From NCBI RefSeq assembly GCF_033807575.1, contig NC_084704.1:9323056-9387055 (forward strand): a stretch of DNA of 64,000 nt, read 5' to 3'. The notes beneath the pieces were generated by a model, which saw only the letters and a list, made by a program, of their open reading frames with translations, was not told the DNA's origin and searched no databases. A program made the translations under genes and the position numbers. Shown in pieces: positions 1 to 12,104 of this stretch (positions are counted from its first letter, which is position 1; the number at the start of each line of letters is the position of its first letter). Source of the stretch: Cydia pomonella. Taxonomy: Eukaryota; Arthropoda; Insecta; Lepidoptera; Tortricidae.

Positions 1-223
1 AGTTTCTGTAACTTAAGGCTACACTTGTCGTCTACGACCTTGTGCATGTGGGCGGAGCCTATATTCTTTACCACGACACTGCTCATACCTTGTCGATTGT
101 TATATATTTTCATTCTACTTATAAGGCGTCATATTTAATATAGAAAAAGGTTTGGAATAACTTAGTCTTACGGTATTTTGCTGAAGGTTGAATCTTAACA
201 TAACATCCTATCGATTAATTCCT
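1..223. other. Left flank of the inverted-repeat block, no gene
   Basis: AT-rich sequence outside the large repeat. The match with 11,847-11,852 begins at a CACAAC motif at 224-229; left of it the two copies diverge completely. I see no coding or structural feature here. Confidence 0.6.
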
Positions 224-544
224 CACAACATAATAAATTATTTAGTATGGTAAATTTCCAAGTCTTAACATCTAGGTAATACTTAATCAGGTAGAAACAG
301 AGTCCAAGATTTAGTTGTTACTCATTAAAGAATCTAGAGTACCGCGGTTCACTTCGAGGGGTCCTAACCTTTAACTAGACGATCACTTGGCCAAATAATT
401 GTTAAGGTAAAATTATTGTTGGGGTAAATTTTAGGGGTAATTTTAAAGGTGGGATTGTTAACGATTAGGTTCAGTATTGTATTAAGTCTGGGGTTTAAGG
501 TGGGGTAGATTGGGGTGTAGGTAGGGGAAGTTACACTACTAACT

Positions 545-1057
545 AGTGTAAGACAACATTTCAGATTTCAGACAACAGTTCTAGGCCAACAGGACCCTAT
601 GAATTTTGATACCCTTGAGAGTATCGAAATATACGTGTTTGCGGCATAAACGGCCAAGTATCTTTTTTTAACGTGAACTTAAAAGTTTGATTTTTTCACA
701 GCTTCAAGGGACTGAGTATAAATTGTTTAAATTTTAACTCGATATCTCCACGAGTTCCCGAGATAAAGGGTCTTGAATGGACGGACGGATGAAAAAACTA
801 AATAGGATAGAAATATAAAAATGTGCCTTGAAAAAAAGAGATTGAAATTTTATGGTTTTATTTTTTTTATCATAGTTTTTTTGTGTAATTTGACATTTAC
901 AGACAGTATACATCTCTAATAAAGTATTTATTATTTCATCGATTCCATATTTGTAATTGTTTTTTTTTTTTTTATTGTTTGTAAAAATGGACATGTAAAA
1001 GTGCCACAGGGGCACTTTTATATGTCTATTTGCTGAATAAATGTTTGTTTGTTTGTT
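545..1057 (+). repeat. Unclassified interspersed repeat with a TTTG-repeat tail
   Basis: The segment ends with GAATAAATG followed by TTTG repeats at about 1,035-1,057, which is how many insect LINE or SINE 3' ends look. A short hairpin (AAAGTGCC...GGCACTTT) lies near 1,000-1,020. No reading frame of a reverse transcriptase is seen. It abuts a truncated F1 element, so it may have inserted into that element. The inverted twin is at about 11,018-11,530. Confidence 0.35.
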
Positions 1058-1822
1058 ATTTTAGAAGTTACAGGGGGGGGGACACATTGTGCCACTTTGG
1101 AAGTGTCTCTCACGCAAACTATTCAGTTTAGAAAAAAATTATATTAGAAACCTAAATATCATTTTTGAAGACCTATCCATAGATACCCCACACGTATGGG
1201 TTTGATGAAAAATTTTTTTTTTTTAATTTTATAACGTATTTAAAAAAAACTACTTACTAGATCTCGTTCAAACCAATTTTCGGTGGAAGTTTTCATGGTA
1301 ATGTACATCATATATTTTTTTTAGGTTTATCATTCTCTTATTTTAGAAGTTACAGGGGAGGGGACACACATTTTACCACTTTGGAAGTTTCTCTTGCGCA
1401 AACTATTCAGTTTAGAAAAAAATTATATTAGAAACCTCAATATCATTTTTGAAGACCTATTTATTTAATCGTATGGCTTATACAAAAAAATAGGTAGTTA
1501 CATAAATAGGTAGTTACATAAGTTTGAAGACCTATCCCATAGATACCCCACACGTATGGGTTTGATGAAAAAAGATTTTTTAAGTTTCAGCTTTAAGTAT
1601 GGGGAACCCCCAAAATTTATTGTTTTTTTTTTCTATTGTTGTGTAAAAATCTTAATGCGGTTCATAGAATACATCTACTTACCAAGTTTGAAAAGTAACG
1701 AAGAAACTCTTATAGTTTCGGAAAAAAGTGGCTGTGACATAAACGGACAGACAGACGGACATGACGAATCTATAAGAGTTCCGTTTTTTGCCATTTGGCT
1801 ACGACACCCTAAAAAACGATAA
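1058..1822 (+). mobile_element. F1 element, truncated copy in unit copy 1
   Basis: It holds one complete and one shortened ~288-bp unit (G-run, CACTTTGGAAG, CCCCACACGTATGGG) followed by the family's terminal block: GGACAGACAGACGGACATG, then GCCATTTGGCTACG and ACCCTAAAAAA. The usual start (GGCCAAGTGCGAGTCGG) is missing. The apparent 88-codon frame here is repeat sequence. The family has no coding capacity, so it is non-autonomous. Confidence 0.7.
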
Positions 1823-1906
1823 AGCGCTTCGATAAAAGGTACGTAGTGCCCTTGCGCTTCGCTTGCTCGTCTTGGCGGGGCACTACCGCGCCTCCAGATA
1901 TTATAG

Positions 1907-2145
1907 ATTTTTTTTTACACAGTATTTAACCTAGCCCCACAGCCCACAGTAAACTCAGTAGGAAAGGCTTGTGTTATGTTGCGGGTACCAGACAAAAATA
2001 TACTGTATAATAAATATATACTTGTAGGTACTTATAGGCACATAGAAAACATCCATAACTCAGGATCAAATATTAATATACCAGGAATCGAACCCGGGCT
2101 CTCCTGCTTCGTAGGCAGGGTCACTAGGTACCGAGTAGGAGGCCG
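1907..2145 (-). mobile_element. tRNA-derived SINE in unit copy 1
   Basis: Read on the minus strand it has a tRNA-like head: TAGTGACCCTGCCTACGAAGC, then the RNA polymerase III B box GGTTCGATTCC. A body follows with ATGTTTTCTATG, GCAACATAACACAAGCC and GTTTACTGTGGG. The same body occurs at 18,218-18,480 and 52,443-52,648. It is diverged from the 18.2-kb copy, so it is an older insertion that was duplicated with the unit. Confidence 0.75.
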
Positions 2146-2940
2146 TTTAGAAATAGACTTTTGTTTTATATGACTTTTATTTTAGTTCAATTTATTTACA
2201 TACTTAAGTTATAATAGAGTTCAGCCTATACGTTTATTAAATACCTAATTTATTAAAAAACTTATTTGTATGTTGTTTTTTTACAGATGTTCAACAAATT
2301 CCAAAAGAACTTGCCTTTTGTGGCCGTGTTCTACGCACTTTATATCTACCTATTCCAAAAACATATTATTTATTATTTTATTTATAATTACGGTAGAGCT
2401 ATTGCTCAATGCGTGTAGCAAATAACAACCTTGATACATACCTAGGTATATACAATTATTTCTAAGCATTAATAAAACTACATATTTAATAACAAGCTGC
2501 AAGTTAATATTGTTTGCCTTGTTAAGCTTTATTCTTTAAAAATAAATCCTTCGAATAAATGTAGACTACAATTATTAGAGCCGTTGACGGCCATGGTCCA
2601 CACATTTATAGGCCCGCATCGAAGGTCTGATGCTAACATATGACTTGATATGACAATATGTAACAAGTAGACGAGCGGGTGTGGCTTATAACGAGTCGGC
2701 GAGTTAAACACCGACGGCTGGACACGGCCAGTTATACTTAATGTTTAAACACAGCTCGATCTAGCAAGTAGATACCTACTTACCGACATTAGGTAGGTAC
2801 TGAATTTTCTTAAGTACCTTCATATCCAAAAGTCATATTTTCTACCATCCTTCCAATAAGTTTTAGGTATTACGCGCGTGAATCAAGTGAGAGTTTTTGC
2901 CATTTAATAATCCACTTTACAATTAATACTTATTTATCTA

Positions 2941-3072
2941 ATCTGCGGCGGTAGCCAGGTCGCGTTTTTATCGCCTGTCGTGTCATGCGTCACTTTTGCA
3001 CTTACATGCTTGTTATAGAACGTGACGGGCAGGGTGACGGGCGATAAAATGCGACCATGCTGCCGCCGCTGG
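2941..3072. mobile_element. Foldback MITE in unit copy 1
   Basis: The sequence is an imperfect hairpin: GCGGCGGTAGCCAGGTCGCG at the left pairs with the complement of GCGACCATGCTGCCGCCGC at the right, with inner arms (TTTTATCGCC, GTCAC) continuing toward a short loop. A diverged relative lies at 63,700-63,826. It has no coding capacity. Confidence 0.65.
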
Positions 3073-4215
3073 CCTGTTAATACTTACTAGTCTTACTACC
3101 GTATTATTTTGCGACCGCAATTTCTGCCTATGACCATCTCTTTAGGAAATTTAATTATTTTGAATTATATTTCGAAGCTCTATGTTAACATAATTACAAA
3201 ATTCATAACAGGAGGATATGACAGGAGGATGAAAGCTTGACCGTTTACGTTGTATTAATTATTATGTAAATTGGGTGCGTAGCCAACGTGCCGAAGTGGA
3301 ATCTAAATTTAGCCAAACTTAGCATGTGTATTACTTAATTAGCGAGTATTTTAGATACTATCATATGATATGAAATTACAATTTCAACATTTAAAAAAAA
3401 GCACGTTATAATATTGTTTACTTCATGTACGCAACACCTTAATCGCTGGTAAACCTTCGTGCTTACTAGCTCATTAATAACTGTCTAGAGCAGCAGGTTA
3501 TGAGTAACCATTCTTCTGTTGTTCCTTATCACCGGTCATCTCCCGACTCAGGGCCGGCATTCACAACGCTTACTTCCAATATGCTACAGGCAACCAATGT
3601 TAACTCTAACGTTTGATTACTTGATTAGGTAAGTAAACTTAGTCAGTTAGGGGTCAAATCATATTGAGGTCGAGCTTACAACTCGAATTTTTTTTAGAGA
3701 ATAGCAGTGCCAGTAGGCGATCGATGGCGATCTATGAGCTTAGTACAGAATTATTAACCACGTTAATGTCAAGGTGGAGTATTGTTTCAGATGGATTCAT
3801 AACTGGGGTCAATTCAATCTTCACCTGTCTGTAATGATGTATACGAATAAGATTTAACTGATATAGAGGTAAGTGAGTCGAATAATGCATAAAGCTTTAG
3901 TAGGTACGTTTAAGCAGAAATGTTATGGATAGGTATCAAAATAATAGATTTTTGGTGACAATTTAGATTCATATCAAACAATCAATTGAAAGAATTCATA
4001 GAAAACAACTAAAGAATAAGTTTCGGTGTTCCTCGGCTCACGTAATAAATGACGTCTAAACCATATACTTACCTATGCCGCCCAACCAATAACCTTAATA
4101 CATAATTTACCTTTGTGTAATGATATAAGCATCAGTATTGGGAGGGTAAGTATTGTTTGGAGGGTAAGTATGGTGCAAAAAGTTAATCCTGAGTGCCAGC
4201 TGCCAAGTCATGGGA

Positions 4216-4425
4216 TATAGGGAGCGTGCATGAACTGTAGGAGGCAGCACAGGAGCCGTCAGATTTTTGGCGCGAGGCGTAAATGTGATGTTTATTGTTC
4301 CGATGTAGCCCACAAGATGGCAGAACTACTATGCACAAGAAAACAGGTGACGTGTAAATGTGCATATTTATGGTTCCGATTCAGGCCACAAGATGGCAGA
4401 CCCTCCAACGCGCACGGTCCCTATA
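4216..4425 (+). mobile_element. M1 MITE, copy in unit copy 2
   Basis: A 210-bp element with imperfect terminal inverted repeats (TATAGGGAGCGTGC at the left, mirrored GCGCACGGTCCCTATA at the right). Inside are two similar blocks each ending in CACAAGATGGCAGA. Copies also occur at 17,464-17,673, 23,097-23,306 and 51,239-51,449. A TA target site would fit the ends but is not proven. The open frames that cross it are by-products. Confidence 0.75.
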
Positions 4426-4924
4426 AGCCATATCAAAGCGTCAAATAATTTAATATATCCTCGAATAATCCTCTAGTTATCAGTAGTTACGAAATCGACG
4501 TTCCTGTTATGTTATAACTAAGTACATAATAAGAACGAGTTCTTTCTCCCTTCCCGTTCTGATTAGCAGTGGGAGACTATTTAAAAGAAAAAGCAGGAAA
4601 TAAAATCCAATTCCACGGGCACGGGTTCCACACATATATTGCTGAGCCTTTAAAAACCTGTAGGTATACTTAAAACTCATACAGTGTTCGCCCTCGCATA
4701 TCGTTGTCTGGACTTAAAAAAACTTAGTCACGACGGCAGCAGTGCACTTGATGCACCAAATTCACATTTTCATAAATTGCCCTGGCATTACGAGCATTAT
4801 GGCGCTCTTTCGTAAATTGTGTGGTCGTATTGTCCAAATTGTTCTTGATTCTCCACGATCCAGTATATGGTCATGTGACAGTGGAAGTATTGTAGTGTAA
4901 CCAGTATGTTAACATTATTTAATC

Positions 4925-4948
4925 TATATATATATATATATATATAAA
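4925..4948. repeat. (TA)n microsatellite
   Basis: About twelve TA dinucleotides in a row, just ahead of a GTGTCCTGACAGATTGACTG motif that begins a degenerate tandem-repeat element. The twin is at about 16,941-16,964. Confidence 0.7.
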
Positions 4949-4949
4949 T

Positions 4950-5831
4950 GTACGTGTCCTGACAGATTGACTGACTCATCAACCCAGAGCCGAAACTACA
5001 AATGTTGAAAAATGGTGAATAGTTGAAACTTACACACTAGGTTGCATTTATAAAGTGTACAAGAGCTAAGAAGTGATTTTGAGAAATTCAACCCCTAAGG
5101 GGGTAAAAAGGGCATGAAAGTTTGTATGGGGTTCAAGTTTTATTTTAAGCTAGGAATTCGAAACTTCGTAAAAATATAACTTATTTCGGGGATCTCGGAA
5201 ACGGTTCTCACGATTTCGATGAAATTTTCTATATGGGGTTTTTGGGGGCGAAAAATTGATCTAGTATAAAGACATAGGTATTATTCGAATACAAGAAAAG
5301 TAATTTCAGTGTTTTTAAAAACTCATCCCTTAAAAAGTAGTGAAAATGGTGTTGAAAGTTTGTATGGAGATCAAATATTCTTTTGAGTAAGAGACTTGAA
5401 ACTTTGTATATGGGCATATTATTACAATACAAGAAAAATAATTTCAGCGTTTTAAAAAAATCATCCCCTAAGTATTAAATAGGGGTTGAAAGTTTGAATC
5501 AAGTACAAATGCTTTGTCTTCTTTGAATATATAAGATTACAAAAAAGTTAAAAAGGGGATGAAAGTTTATCTTAGGGTTCAAAATTTATTTTAATCTGGA
5601 ATTTGAAATTTGGTTAAAAGGTGTTTTATTCAAACAGGAAAAAAACGAATATCAGCTTTTTTAATTCATACGCCAAGGTGGTGAAAAAGGGGTTAAAAGT
5701 TTTTATGGATATCAAACATTTTTTTGAGTGCAGGGCTTGAATTATTGTATAAATACATATTATTAAAATATATATTTTTTTTAAAAATTTAAAAAGCGTT
5801 TTTAAAAATTCATCTCCTAAAAGGGTTAAGT
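4950..5831 (+). repeat. Degenerate tandem-repeat element (GGGTTGAAAGTTTGTATGG family)
   Basis: Blocks of roughly 140-180 bp recur with heavy drift: 'TTCATCCCCTAAG', 'GGGTTGAAAGTTTGTATGG', 'TTCAAATATTATTTTAAGC', 'GAAACTT', then 'ATTTCAGCGTTTTTAAAAA'. At least four such blocks are seen before an F1 element interrupts, and the array resumes at 6,886-7,035. There is no coding frame. The inverted twin is 16,058-16,939. Confidence 0.55.
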
Positions 5832-6687
5832 AAAAAAAGCGGCCAAGTGCGAGTCGGACTCGCCCATGAAGGGTTCCGTACCATTAATGACGTATTAAAA
5901 AAAACTACTTACTAGATCTGGTTCAAACCAATTTTCGGTGCAAGTTTGCATGGTAATGTATATCATATATTTTTTTTAGATTTTTCATTCTGTTATTTTA
6001 GAAGTTACAGGGAGGGGGACACACATTTTTTCACTTTGGAAGTGTCTCTCGCGCAAACTATTCAGTTTAGAAAAAAATGATATTAGAAACCTAAATATCA
6101 TTTTTGAAGACCTATCCCTAGATACCCCACACGTATGGGTTTGATGAAAAAAAATTTTTTTTTAAATTTTTATGACGTATTAAAAAAAAACTACTTACTA
6201 GATCTCGTTCGAACCAATTTTCGGTGGAATTTTGCATGGCAATGTATATCATATATTTTTTTTAGATTTTTCATTCTGTTATTTTAGAAGTTACGGGGGG
6301 GGGGGGGGGGGGGGCACACACTTTTTACCACTTTGGAAGTGTCTCTCGCGCAAACTATTCAGTTTAGAAGAAAATGATATTAGAAACCTCAATATCATTT
6401 TTAACCACCTATTCATAGATACCCCACACGTATGGGTTTGATGAAAAAAGATTTTTTGAGTTTCAGTTCTAAGTATGGGGAACCCCCAAAATTTATTGTT
6501 TCTTTTCTATTTTTGTGTAAACATCATAATGCGGTTCATAGAATACATCTACTTACCAAGTTTGAACAGTATAGCTTTTATAGTTTCGGAAAAAAGTGGC
6601 TGTGACAGAATCGGACAGACAGACGGACATGACGAATCAATAAGGGTTCCGTTTTTTGCCATTTGGCTACGGAACCCTAAAAAGGGG
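5832..6687 (+). mobile_element. F1 element, fuller copy in unit copy 2
   Basis: It starts AAAAAAAGCGGCCAAGTGCG, then GGACTCGCCCATGAAGGG. About two and a half ~288-bp units follow, each with a G-run; the second G-run (6,295-6,314) is 20 bases. It ends with the GGACAGACAGACGGACATG block and GGCTACGGAACCCTAAAAA. GGGTTCCGTA near the start and TACGGAACCC at the end form a subterminal inverted repeat. Confidence 0.75.
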
Positions 6688-6885
6688 TCAGGCTAAAGTG
6701 GGACTGGGCTGGACATGTCTGCCGGATGAATGATGACAGGTGCTGTCAGCTGGCATCCCCAGAGTAGTCGTGGCAGAGGCAGACCGAGGAAGAGATAGCG
6801 GGACGACTTGGATACGTTTCAGTGGGATTGGCGGGATCTTGCTCGGCACAGAGAGGATTGGAAAGCGAGTGGGGAGGCAAATAGG
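6688..6885 (+). pseudogene. RTE/BovB-type LINE C-terminal fragment (decayed)
   Basis: Translated with frame changes, this short segment gives the tail typical of RTE-like reverse transcriptases: KWDWAGHVCRM, a GRGRPR-like stretch, then RWRDLARHREDWKASGEA, the last best read in the twin at 15,010-15,207 on the minus strand. The two copies differ by an 8-base indel near 6,820. Nothing upstream of this tail is present, and it is wedged between an F1 element and the resumed degenerate tandem array. Confidence 0.6.
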
Positions 6886-7035
6886 CTAATAAAAAAAGGG
6901 TTAAAAGGGGTTGAAAGTTTGTATGGGGTTCAAATATTATTTTAAGCTAGAAACTTGAAACTTCTTTAAAAGGTTTTTTTTTTAGAAGAAAACTAATTTC
7001 AGCGTTTTTGAAAATTCATCCGCCAAGGTGGATCT
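6886..7035 (+). repeat. Resumed degenerate tandem-repeat element
   Basis: GGGTTGAAAGTTTGTATGGGG, 'ATTATTTTAAGCTAG' and 'AATTTCAGCGTTTTTG' match the array at 4,950-5,831, so the F1 and LINE pieces between them are probably insertions into one array. Confidence 0.5.
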
Positions 7036-7914
7036 TGTGTGGTCCCTATACGGTTACTGAGTGCCGGCGAGTCGAACGCTGCCGAACCAGCCTAAAATGT
7101 GTCCTCGATATGCGTAACAAAGGCGCGTTATCGGAGAGCACACCTACACTGTTTCTTTGAGCGTTAGACTAGTCCACGCTCAGGTGCCAATTAGAATTAT
7201 ACGACCCTTTTTTTGCAGGTAGTGGCATGCGCCGTTTTAGTTAACAATAGACACAGGATAAGCCGTTGGGGGCCAGCTACAAATCTAACGACTATACCTA
7301 TTTGCTAGCTATGGGAAAAACAGCTGTATGCCATTGGCATTAAGTACGCCTTCTTTGAGTTATCTATCGTTGTTTAGTAATAATGAAATAATGATTTATT
7401 AAATGCAGAAATAAATAAGTACAGAGAAACACATTTATCTTACATTTTAGTTCCTTTCTACATCCGATATCGGATCGGACAATGTGAAAATGTTCTAACG
7501 GTACTTGCGTACCTACCTATGCGAATGAAATATTTAAAAAATTATACTTAGTAACTATATTGCTCTCAGACGTATCTACTTGCTAAAATAGTAGTTTATG
7601 TGAATTAAGTTACAAAACTGGTAAAATGTTTTTTTCATAGTCATACCATGTTTAATACGCACTGCGCCCGCGACGATCTGTCCAACATCATTGCACGTTA
7701 ATTGCAGTGAATGAATCATAATGATCGTAAAAGTGCCCTTAGCCTTGATTCAGTATTTTCTTCATTAAAATGTATTATTACAATTTTACCTATTATTGAC
7801 CGAGCGTTAGCGAAGGTCTACATTTCAGTATGCTTACTTATTTCTCTATTATGGAATGACATAAGTATCACTGCGCTGTGTTACATTCCAGATTTCAAAT
7901 TATTTCATTTCTGT
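7036..7914. other. Unit interior without recognised gene
   Basis: AT-rich sequence with no protein domain I recognise. An 85-codon frame at 7,711-7,968 has no family signature and crosses the internal boundary of the duplicated unit, so I do not treat it as a gene. The twin is 13,989-14,867. Confidence 0.5.
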
Positions 7915-9002
7915 CCAAACAATACTTACCCTCCCAATACTGATGCTTATATCATTACACAAAGGTAAATTATGTATTAAGGTTATTGGTTGGGCGGCAT
8001 AGGTAAGTATATGGTTTAGACGTCATTTATTACGTGAGCCGAGGAACACCGAAACTTATTCTTTAGTTGTTTTCTATGAATTCTTTCAATTGATTGTTTG
8101 ATATGAATCTAAATTGTCACCAAAAATCTATTATTTTGATACCTATCCATAACATTTCTGCTTAAACGTACCTACTAAAGCTTTATGCATTATTCGACTC
8201 ACTTACCTCTATATCAGTTAAATCTTATTCGTATACATCATTACAGACAGGTGAAGATTGAATTGACCCCAGTTATGAATCCATCTGAAACAATACTCCA
8301 CCTTGACATTAACGTGGTTAATAATTCTGTACTAAGCTCATAGATCGCCATCGATCGCCTACTGGCACTGCTATTCTCTAAAAAAAATTCGAGTTGTAAG
8401 CTCGACCTCAATATGATTTGACCCCTAACTGACTAAGTTTACTTACCTAATCAAGTAATCAAACGTTAGAGTTAACATTGGTTGCCTGTAGCATATTGGA
8501 AGTAAGCGTTGTGAATGCCGGCCCTGAGTCGGGAGATGACCGGTGATAAGGAACAACAGAAGAATGGTTACTCATAACCTGCTGCTCTAGACAGTTATTA
8601 ATGAGCTAGTAAGCACGAAGGTTTACCAGCGATTAAGGTGTTGCGTACATGAAGTAAACAATATTATAACGTGCTTTTTTTTAAATGTTGAAATTGTAAT
8701 TTCATATCATATGATAGTATCTAAAATACTCGCTAATTAAGTAATACACATGCTAAGTTTGGCTAAATTTAGATTCCACTTCGGCACGTTGGCTACGCAC
8801 CCAATTTACATAATAATTAATACAACGTAAACGGTCAAGCTTTCATCCTCCTGTCATATCCTCCTGTTATGAATTTTGTAATTATGTTAACATAGAGCTT
8901 CGAAATATAATTCAAAATAATTAAATTTCCTAAAGAGATGGTCATAGGCAGAAATTGCGGTCGCAAAATAATACGGTAGTAAGACTAGTAAGTATTAACA
9001 GG

Positions 9003-9134
9003 CCAGCGGCGGCAGCATGGTCGCATTTTATCGCCCGTCACCCTGCCCGTCACGTTCTATAACAAGCATGTAAGTGCAAAAGTGACGCATGACACGACAG
9101 GCGATAAAAACGCGACCTGGCTACCGCCGCAGAT
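9003..9134. mobile_element. Foldback MITE in unit copy 2
   Basis: Mirror twin of the hairpin element at 2,941-3,072, carried along by the unit duplication. Confidence 0.65.
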
Positions 9135-9929
9135 TAGATAAATAAGTATTAATTGTAAAGTGGATTATTAAATGGCAAAAACTCTCACTTGATTCACGCG
9201 CGTAATACCTAAAACTTATTGGAAGGATGGTAGAAAATATGACTTTTGGATATGAAGGTACTTAAGAAAATTCAGTACCTACCTAATGTCGGTAAGTAGG
9301 TATCTACTTGCTAGATCGAGCTGTGTTTAAACATTAAGTATAACTGGCCGTGTCCAGCCGTCGGTGTTTAACTCGCCGACTCGTTATAAGCCACACCCGC
9401 TCGTCTACTTGTTACATATTGTCATATCAAGTCATATGTTAGCATCAGACCTTCGATGCGGGCCTATAAATGTGTGGACCATGGCCGTCAACGGCTCTAA
9501 TAATTGTAGTCTACATTTATTCGAAGGATTTATTTTTAAAGAATAAAGCTTAACAAGGCAAACAATATTAACTTGCAGCTTGTTATTAAATATGTAGTTT
9601 TATTAATGCTTAGAAATAATTGTATATACCTAGGTATGTATCAAGGTTGTTATTTGCTACACGCATTGAGCAATAGCTCTACCGTAATTATAAATAAAAT
9701 AATAAATAATATGTTTTTGGAATAGGTAGATATAAAGTGCGTAGAACACGGCCACAAAAGGCAAGTTCTTTTGGAATTTGTTGAACATCTGTAAAAAAAC
9801 AACATACAAATAAGTTTTTTAATAAATTAGGTATTTAATAAACGTATAGGCTGAACTCTATTATAACTTAAGTATGTAAATAAATTGAACTAAAATAAAA
9901 GTCATATAAAACAAAAGTCTATTTCTAAA

Positions 9930-10168
9930 CGGCCTCCTACTCGGTACCTAGTGACCCTGCCTACGAAGCAGGAGAGCCCGGGTTCGATTCCTGGTATATT
10001 AATATTTGATCCTGAGTTATGGATGTTTTCTATGTGCCTATAAGTACCTACAAGTATATATTTATTATACAGTATATTTTTGTCTGGTACCCGCAACATA
10101 ACACAAGCCTTTCCTACTGAGTTTACTGTGGGCTGTGGGGCTAGGTTAAATACTGTGTAAAAAAAAAT
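9930..10168 (+). mobile_element. tRNA-derived SINE in unit copy 2
   Basis: Mirror twin of the SINE at 1,907-2,145, here on the plus strand. TAGTGACCCTGCCTACGAAGC and the B box GGTTCGATTCC are directly readable near 9,950-9,990. Confidence 0.75.
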
Positions 10169-10252
10169 CTATAATATCTGGAGGCGCGGTAGTGCCCCGC
10201 CAAGACGAGCAAGCGAAGCGCAAGGGCACTACGTACCTTTTATCGAAGCGCT

Positions 10253-11017
10253 TTATCGTTTTTTAGGGTGTCGTAGCCAAATGGCAAAAAACGGAACTCT
10301 TATAGATTCGTCATGTCCGTCTGTCTGTCCGTTTATGTCACAGCCACTTTTTTCCGAAACTATAAGAGTTTCTTCGTTACTTTTCAAACTTGGTAAGTAG
10401 ATGTATTCTATGAACCGCATTAAGATTTTTACACAACAATAGAAAAAAAAAACAATAAATTTTGGGGGTTCCCCATACTTAAAGCTGAAACTTAAAAAAT
10501 CTTTTTTCATCAAACCCATACGTGTGGGGTATCTATGGGATAGGTCTTCAAACTTATGTAACTACCTATTTATGTAACTACCTATTTTTTTGTATAAGCC
10601 ATACGATTAAATAAATAGGTCTTCAAAAATGATATTGAGGTTTCTAATATAATTTTTTTCTAAACTGAATAGTTTGCGCAAGAGAAACTTCCAAAGTGGT
10701 AAAATGTGTGTCCCCTCCCCTGTAACTTCTAAAATAAGAGAATGATAAACCTAAAAAAAATATATGATGTACATTACCATGAAAACTTCCACCGAAAATT
10801 GGTTTGAACGAGATCTAGTAAGTAGTTTTTTTTAAATACGTTATAAAATTAAAAAAAAAAAAAATTTTCATCAAACCCATACGTGTGGGGTATCTATGGA
10901 TAGGTCTTCAAAAATGATATTTAGGTTTCTAATATAATTTTTTTCTAAACTGAATAGTTTGCGTGAGAGACACTTCCAAAGTGGCACAATGTGTCCCCCC
11001 CCCCTGTAACTTCTAAA
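10253..11017 (-). mobile_element. F1 element, truncated copy in unit copy 2
   Basis: Mirror twin of 1,058-1,822, with the same truncation and unit order. Confidence 0.7.
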
Positions 11018-11852
11018 ATAACAAACAAACAAACATTTATTCAGCAAATAGACATATAAAAGTGCCCCTGTGGCACTTTTACATGTCCATTTTTACAAAC
11101 AATAAAAAAAAAAAAACAATTACAAATATGGAATCCATGAAATAATAAATACTTTATTAGAGATGTATACTGTCTGTAAATGTCAAATTACACAAAAAAA
11201 CTATGATAAAAAAAATAAAACCATAAAATTTCAATCTCTTTTTTTCAAGGCACATTTTTATATTTCTATCCTATTTAGTTTTTTCATCCGTCCGTCCATT
11301 CAAGACCCTTTATCTCGGGAACTCGTGGAGATATCGAGTTAAAATTTAAACAATTTATACTCAGTCCCTTGAAGCTGTGAAAAAATCAAACTTTTAAGTT
11401 CACGTTAAAAAAAGATACTTGGCCGTTTATGCCGCAAACACGTATATTTCGATACTCTCAAGGGTATCAAAATTCATAGGGTCCTGTTGGCCTAGAACTG
11501 TTGTCTGAAATCTGAAATGTTGTCTTACACTAGTTAGTAGTGTAACTTCCCCTACCTACACCCCAATCTACCCCACCTTAAACCCCAGACTTAATACAAT
11601 ACTGAACCTAATCGTTAACAATCCCACCTTTAAAATTACCCCTAAAATTTACCCCAACAATAATTTTACCTTAACAATTATTTGGCCAAGTGATCGTCTA
11701 GTTAAAGGTTAGGACCCCTCGAAGTGAACCGCGGTACTCTAGATTCTTTAATGAGTAACAACTAAATCTTGGACTCTGTTTCTACCTGATTAAGTATTAC
11801 CTAGATGTTAAGACTTGGAAATTTACCATACTAAATAATTTATTATGTTGTG

Positions 11853-11994
11853 TTCCGATCAGCAATATCAATCGGGCCACCTAATCCTATCTTATTAGCC
11901 AGACGGGCTATGACCAACGCTTCGCAACCCTATGCAAACCTAAGGACTGACGAAAAGAAGCGATAAGTATTCGTCAGACACCATTTACTTATCT
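11853..11994. other. Spacer between unit copies 2 and 3, left part
   Basis: Short non-repeated sequence between the end of copy 2 and an F2 element. No feature seen. Confidence 0.5.
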
Positions 11995-12054
11995 CTTTTT
12001 AGGGTTCCGTAGCCAAATGGCATAAAACGGAACCCTTATAGTTTCGCCATGTCC

Positions 12055-12104
<50 letters not shown>

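Larger units (their letters stand above)
224..4160 (+). repeat. Unit copy 1 (partial, forward) of a 7.7-kb inverted triplication
   Basis: This 3.9-kb arm is repeated almost exactly, reverse-complemented, at 7,915-11,852: paired positions sum to 12,075 over most of the length and to 12,076 at the outer end, so there is a one-base indel. At least one substitution is visible (CGATTCC near 938 against the mirrored GGAATCC near 11,140). The inner 1.06 kb (3,100-4,160) occurs a third time in direct orientation at 12,928-13,988. It contains an F1 element, a SINE and a foldback element, and no gene. The junction to copy 2 at about 4,141-4,171 has a short direct repeat, GGAGGGTAAGTA twice. Confidence 0.9.
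4170..11852 (-). repeat. Unit copy 2 (full length, inverted)
   Basis: The part at 4,170-7,914 is the reverse complement of 13,989-17,719, and the part at 7,915-11,852 is the reverse complement of 224-4,160. This copy therefore joins both halves of the unit and is the only complete one. Against copy 3 it differs by a G-run (20 G at 6,295 against 15 C near 15,580) and by an 8-base indel in the LINE fragment near 6,820/15,075, so the copies are not letter-perfect. It carries M1, F1, degenerate tandem repeats, an RTE-type LINE fragment, a SINE and a foldback element, and no intact gene. Confidence 0.9.

Noticed and set aside
1556..1822. 88-codon frame repeated on the minus strand at 10,253-10,519
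   Set aside because: It lies wholly within the F1 element's terminal block and its duplicate; the apparent conservation is due to the unit duplication, not to selection.
2085..2150. Possible tRNA gene on the minus strand
   Set aside because: Same reason: the acceptor stem fails and the sequence continues into the SINE body shared with 18,218-18,482.
7711..7968. 85-codon frame repeated at 13,935-14,192
   Set aside because: It crosses a boundary between parts of the duplicated unit, has no domain and ends inside the M1-adjacent sequence; conservation again reflects duplication.
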